Shown here one piece after another: positions 34,601 to 35,529 of a stretch of DNA of 35,529 bases. The notes under the pieces were generated by a model. That model was not told the origin of the DNA and searched no databases. It worked only from the letters and a program-made list of their open reading frames with translations. This stretch comes from Nitrosomonas sp. (GTDB taxonomy: Bacteria > Pseudomonadota > Gammaproteobacteria > Burkholderiales > Nitrosomonadaceae), in the NCBI GenBank assembly GCA_017994575.1, contig JAGOKN010000014.1, forward strand, positions 1 to 35,529, written 5' to 3'. A program made the position numbers and the translations under genes. Every line of letters begins with the position of its first letter. The first letter of the stretch is position 1.

Positions 34601-35529
34601 CCTGATTGAATTTCGGTTGAAGACCCAATCTTCGACAGCCAGCGACGATGAACACGCATTTCTACAAGCCGTCGAAGCGCATGCCAGTCAGCTGACAGAA
34701 GCCGGTCATCTACCTGGGTATTACCGGCAGGTGCTGGCAGATTTATTGCAGGCAAGAGAAATTGATCTGGAAATGATTGCTCTGCAGGTACAAACAATGA
34801 CGCCGCATTTAGGTGTGGATAATGATGATCGGAGAGAAGAAACAAAACTGAAAGAAAGCAAAGCGATAACAGATGTCGAAACGAGAAAAGCAGGAATATT
34901 GAGCAAGTCTGCAGACGACACCCATTTGCAGCAAGCTACTCAATCGACTCTTGTTGACGTGCAAAAACCCAGGGCCGGGTATGAATCTCTGCACTTAAGG
35001 ATGCTGACAGCCTTGCATGAAGCGGGATTGATTGCTGCAATAGCAGATTTTAGTTCAGATACTACGCAGGCTGGCATCGAGCAACTCAGACAACACCTGC
35101 GCAGCTTGATCCGGTCACCGGAGCAGCTTGCCCAATGGGTGAACAGGCTGGCGCAGCCGGTACTGCTCGACATTACTTATTTGCTGTCGGCATCAGCGGC
35201 CGTGCTGATTGAGCAACTGCTGACGCAGGCAGAGACGCTGTATCGGCAGCCTGCTTCTCTTCATCGCGTCACAAAAGCACAATGGGAACAGCAACTATGG
35301 ATTGCCAATTTGGATTATTTGCTGACAGAACTTCACCCGCACATTGAACCTGTAACCTACATTCGAGCGCTTGCCTGCGGCATGTCCGGTGAAGCGCAAT
35401 TGCTGCCGACATTGCGTGCCTGGTGTGCGGCGCTGGAGCAGAAGAAGGCCTATGGCACCATCCACACGATATTGCAATCACTCGTCACCGGTGCCGCAGA
35501 AACAGATCACACAGAAAAAGAAGATGCAG
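31692..35529 (+). CDS. eCIS tape-measure protein (Afp14/CIS_TMP-like) with tandem repeats, partial
   Basis: The frame is open from ATG 31692 to the window edge, at least 1279 codons with no stop. The N-terminus (HLIDELVFDCSLDSTV, then LPAIDEVLNEF and VEIDLGEVSS) is the hallmark of the eCIS tape-measure family, thought to lie in the tube lumen and set its length. From about residue 334 the protein is made of 382-residue tandem units: about 334-715, 716-1097, and 1098 on. Each unit has a helical first part (LHLRILTALHEAGLIAAIAD in unit 1), a conserved block including WIANLDYLL, LHPHIEPVTYIRALACG and LRAWCAALEQKKAYGTIHTI, and a charged, variable linker. Copies are nearly identical in part. It starts four bases after the preceding stop. 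The missing C-terminus should lie downstream. Confidence 0.88.
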   Translation, partial: MPTAHLIDELVFDCSLDSTVIASNHESALSAWVSDGLLPAIDEVLNEFDEAEALWCLDCVEIDLGEVSSDNFYAELVQRVQDKLREQLRIARQNCLLPDFESIEPLPVRRLNNIQRDLEKLHVFLLTGNMPWHVNTKDAQVHEKILRNVLQEAGTSLISLTRRLSVADRALFIKRLASQFPKHHLENVLIRIAPTQADWILDFLCVYQSAILNTDFIPSVHAELSNSVWEQLFAFFLEENQDGDHPTQSLSKLIKRLSLAQKQDPNLLMSKLAQAAERSMREGQIKSALVTALQALIPDMPAISVQNQTSEKALVLDTQVVAIADTRQRQSAGEPLHLRILTALHEAGLIAAIADFSSDTTQAGIEQLTQHLRSLIRSPGQLAQWVNRLAQPVLLDITYLLSASAAVLIEQLLTQAETLYRQPASLHRVTKAQWEQQLWIANLDYLLTELHPHIEPVTYIRALACGMSGEAQLLPTLRAWCAALEQKKAYGTIHTILQSLVTGAAETDHTEKEDAGFSEAIFQESLAYRQLQQRLNSNHSSAHQPDIRHLLQALAAEDALQLQRIYQDLGRNRYDLAAARLNPVELLGLIEFRLKTQSSTASDDEHAFLQAVEAHASQLTEASHLPGYYRQVLADLLQAREIDLEMIALQVQAIAVPSDMSNDDQRKNAKLIAAQGSGGIEVETAEGSGKHAETANLLPITPSALAGAQKSQVVYGPWYLRILAALRDAGLAEEFKDVAMDSPQANIERFKQHLRTMLRTAQQRTRLVGKLPPSILLDITYILAPLAAALIEQMLAQTETLYQQPASLHRVTKTQWKQQLWIANLDYLLAELHPHIEPVTYIRALACGISGEAQLLPTLRAWCAALEQKKAYGTIHTILQSLVTGAAETDHTEKEDAGFSEAIFQESLAYRQLQQRLNSNHSSAHQPDIRHLLQALAAEDALQLQRIYQDLGRNRYDLAAARLNPVELLGLIEFRLKTQSSTASDDEHAFLQAVEAHASQLTEAGHLPGYYRQVLADLLQAREIDLEMIALQVQTMTPHLGVDNDDRREETKLKESKAITDVETRKAGILSKSADDTHLQQATQSTLVDVQKPRAGYESLHLRMLTALHEAGLIAAIADFSSDTTQAGIEQLRQHLRSLIRSPEQLAQWVNRLAQPVLLDITYLLSASAAVLIEQLLTQAETLYRQPASLHRVTKAQWEQQLWIANLDYLLTELHPHIEPVTYIRALACGMSGEAQLLPTLRAWCAALEQKKAYGTIHTILQSLVTGAAETDHTEKEDA
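32692..33837 (+). repeat. Tandem repeat unit 1 of the tape-measure gene (1146 bp)
   Basis: First of three in-frame units with a period of exactly 1146 bases (382 codons). Its first half is nearly identical to unit 3 (a handful of differences over about 530 bases) and its 3' part, about 32960-33650, is nearly identical to unit 2. The last 190 bases, encoding a charged linker, differ from unit 2. Boundaries are approximate because the linkers diverge. Confidence 0.9.
33838..34983 (+). repeat. Tandem repeat unit 2 of the tape-measure gene (1146 bp)
   Basis: Second unit. Its first 240-270 bases are clearly diverged from units 1 and 3 though alignable (DITYILAPLAAALIEQ against DITYLLSASAAVLIEQ). 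From about 34106 to 34790 it becomes almost identical to unit 1. The abrupt change of identity inside the unit points to recombination or gene conversion between copies. Confidence 0.9.
34984..35529 (+). repeat. Tandem repeat unit 3 of the tape-measure gene (cut by window edge)
   Basis: Third unit, visible for 546 bases. It follows unit 1 almost base for base at an offset of 2292 (two periods), including the divergent first part that unit 2 does not share. More units may follow beyond the window. Confidence 0.9.

Noticed and set aside
32977..35481. Minus-strand and off-frame open frames recurring every 1146 bases
   Set aside because: They are shadows of the tape-measure gene and recur only because that gene is repeated.
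32692..35529. Possible CRISPR or other short-repeat array
   Set aside because: The period is 1146 bases with coding content throughout; no short direct repeats with unique spacers.

Overview
The window looks like a Gram-negative proteobacterial chromosome segment, most probably a betaproteobacterium of the Nitrosomonas type. This is judged from the style of the housekeeping proteins, the dense signalling genes and the IS remnants; no rRNA or other taxonomic marker is present, so the assignment is inference.

Region 1 (1-1139) is a scrap-yard of broken genes. The left end of an IS66-like element interrupts a gene for an encapsulated ferritin. A 3' fragment of purC abuts the 3' fragment of an IS5-family transposase. 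Region 2 (1140-7655) is ordinary chromosome: a VOC-family protein, a free-standing HPt phosphotransfer protein, glycogen phosphorylase and glucokinase (both on the minus strand), and a HerA/DUF853-type ATPase on the plus strand with two good -35 boxes upstream.

Region 3 (7692-35529, all plus strand) is an extracellular contractile injection system (eCIS; Afp/PVC/MAC type). It starts with a DUF4255 cap/terminator protein (Pvc16-like) and an eCIS-type protein of unknown function. It is then split by a 143-bp MITE with perfect 28-bp terminal inverted repeats and by a three-gene signalling cassette: a giant hybrid kinase with two kinase cores, a single-domain response regulator, and a REC-REC-PAS-GAF-PAS-GGDEF-EAL cyclic-di-GMP protein. 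The structural operon follows: one sheath, two tube proteins, a DUF5908 protein, a LysM tube-baseplate adaptor, a VgrG-like spike, a PAAR tip, a gp25-like wedge, a giant baseplate J/gp6-like protein, a fibre-like protein, a small unknown protein, a second giant baseplate protein, and the eCIS tape-measure protein, which runs off the end of the window. Genes in the baseplate part overlap or nearly touch, so they are probably translated from one message.

The most striking feature is in the tape-measure gene. It carries a near-identical, in-frame tandem repeat of exactly 1146 bp (382 codons), present at least two and a half times, with a mosaic pattern of divergence between copies. Because this protein family is thought to set the length of the injection tube, copy-number change here could alter particle length. 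No AAA+ ATPase of the Afp15 type and no recognisable toxin cargo lies within the window; they may be beyond the right edge or elsewhere.
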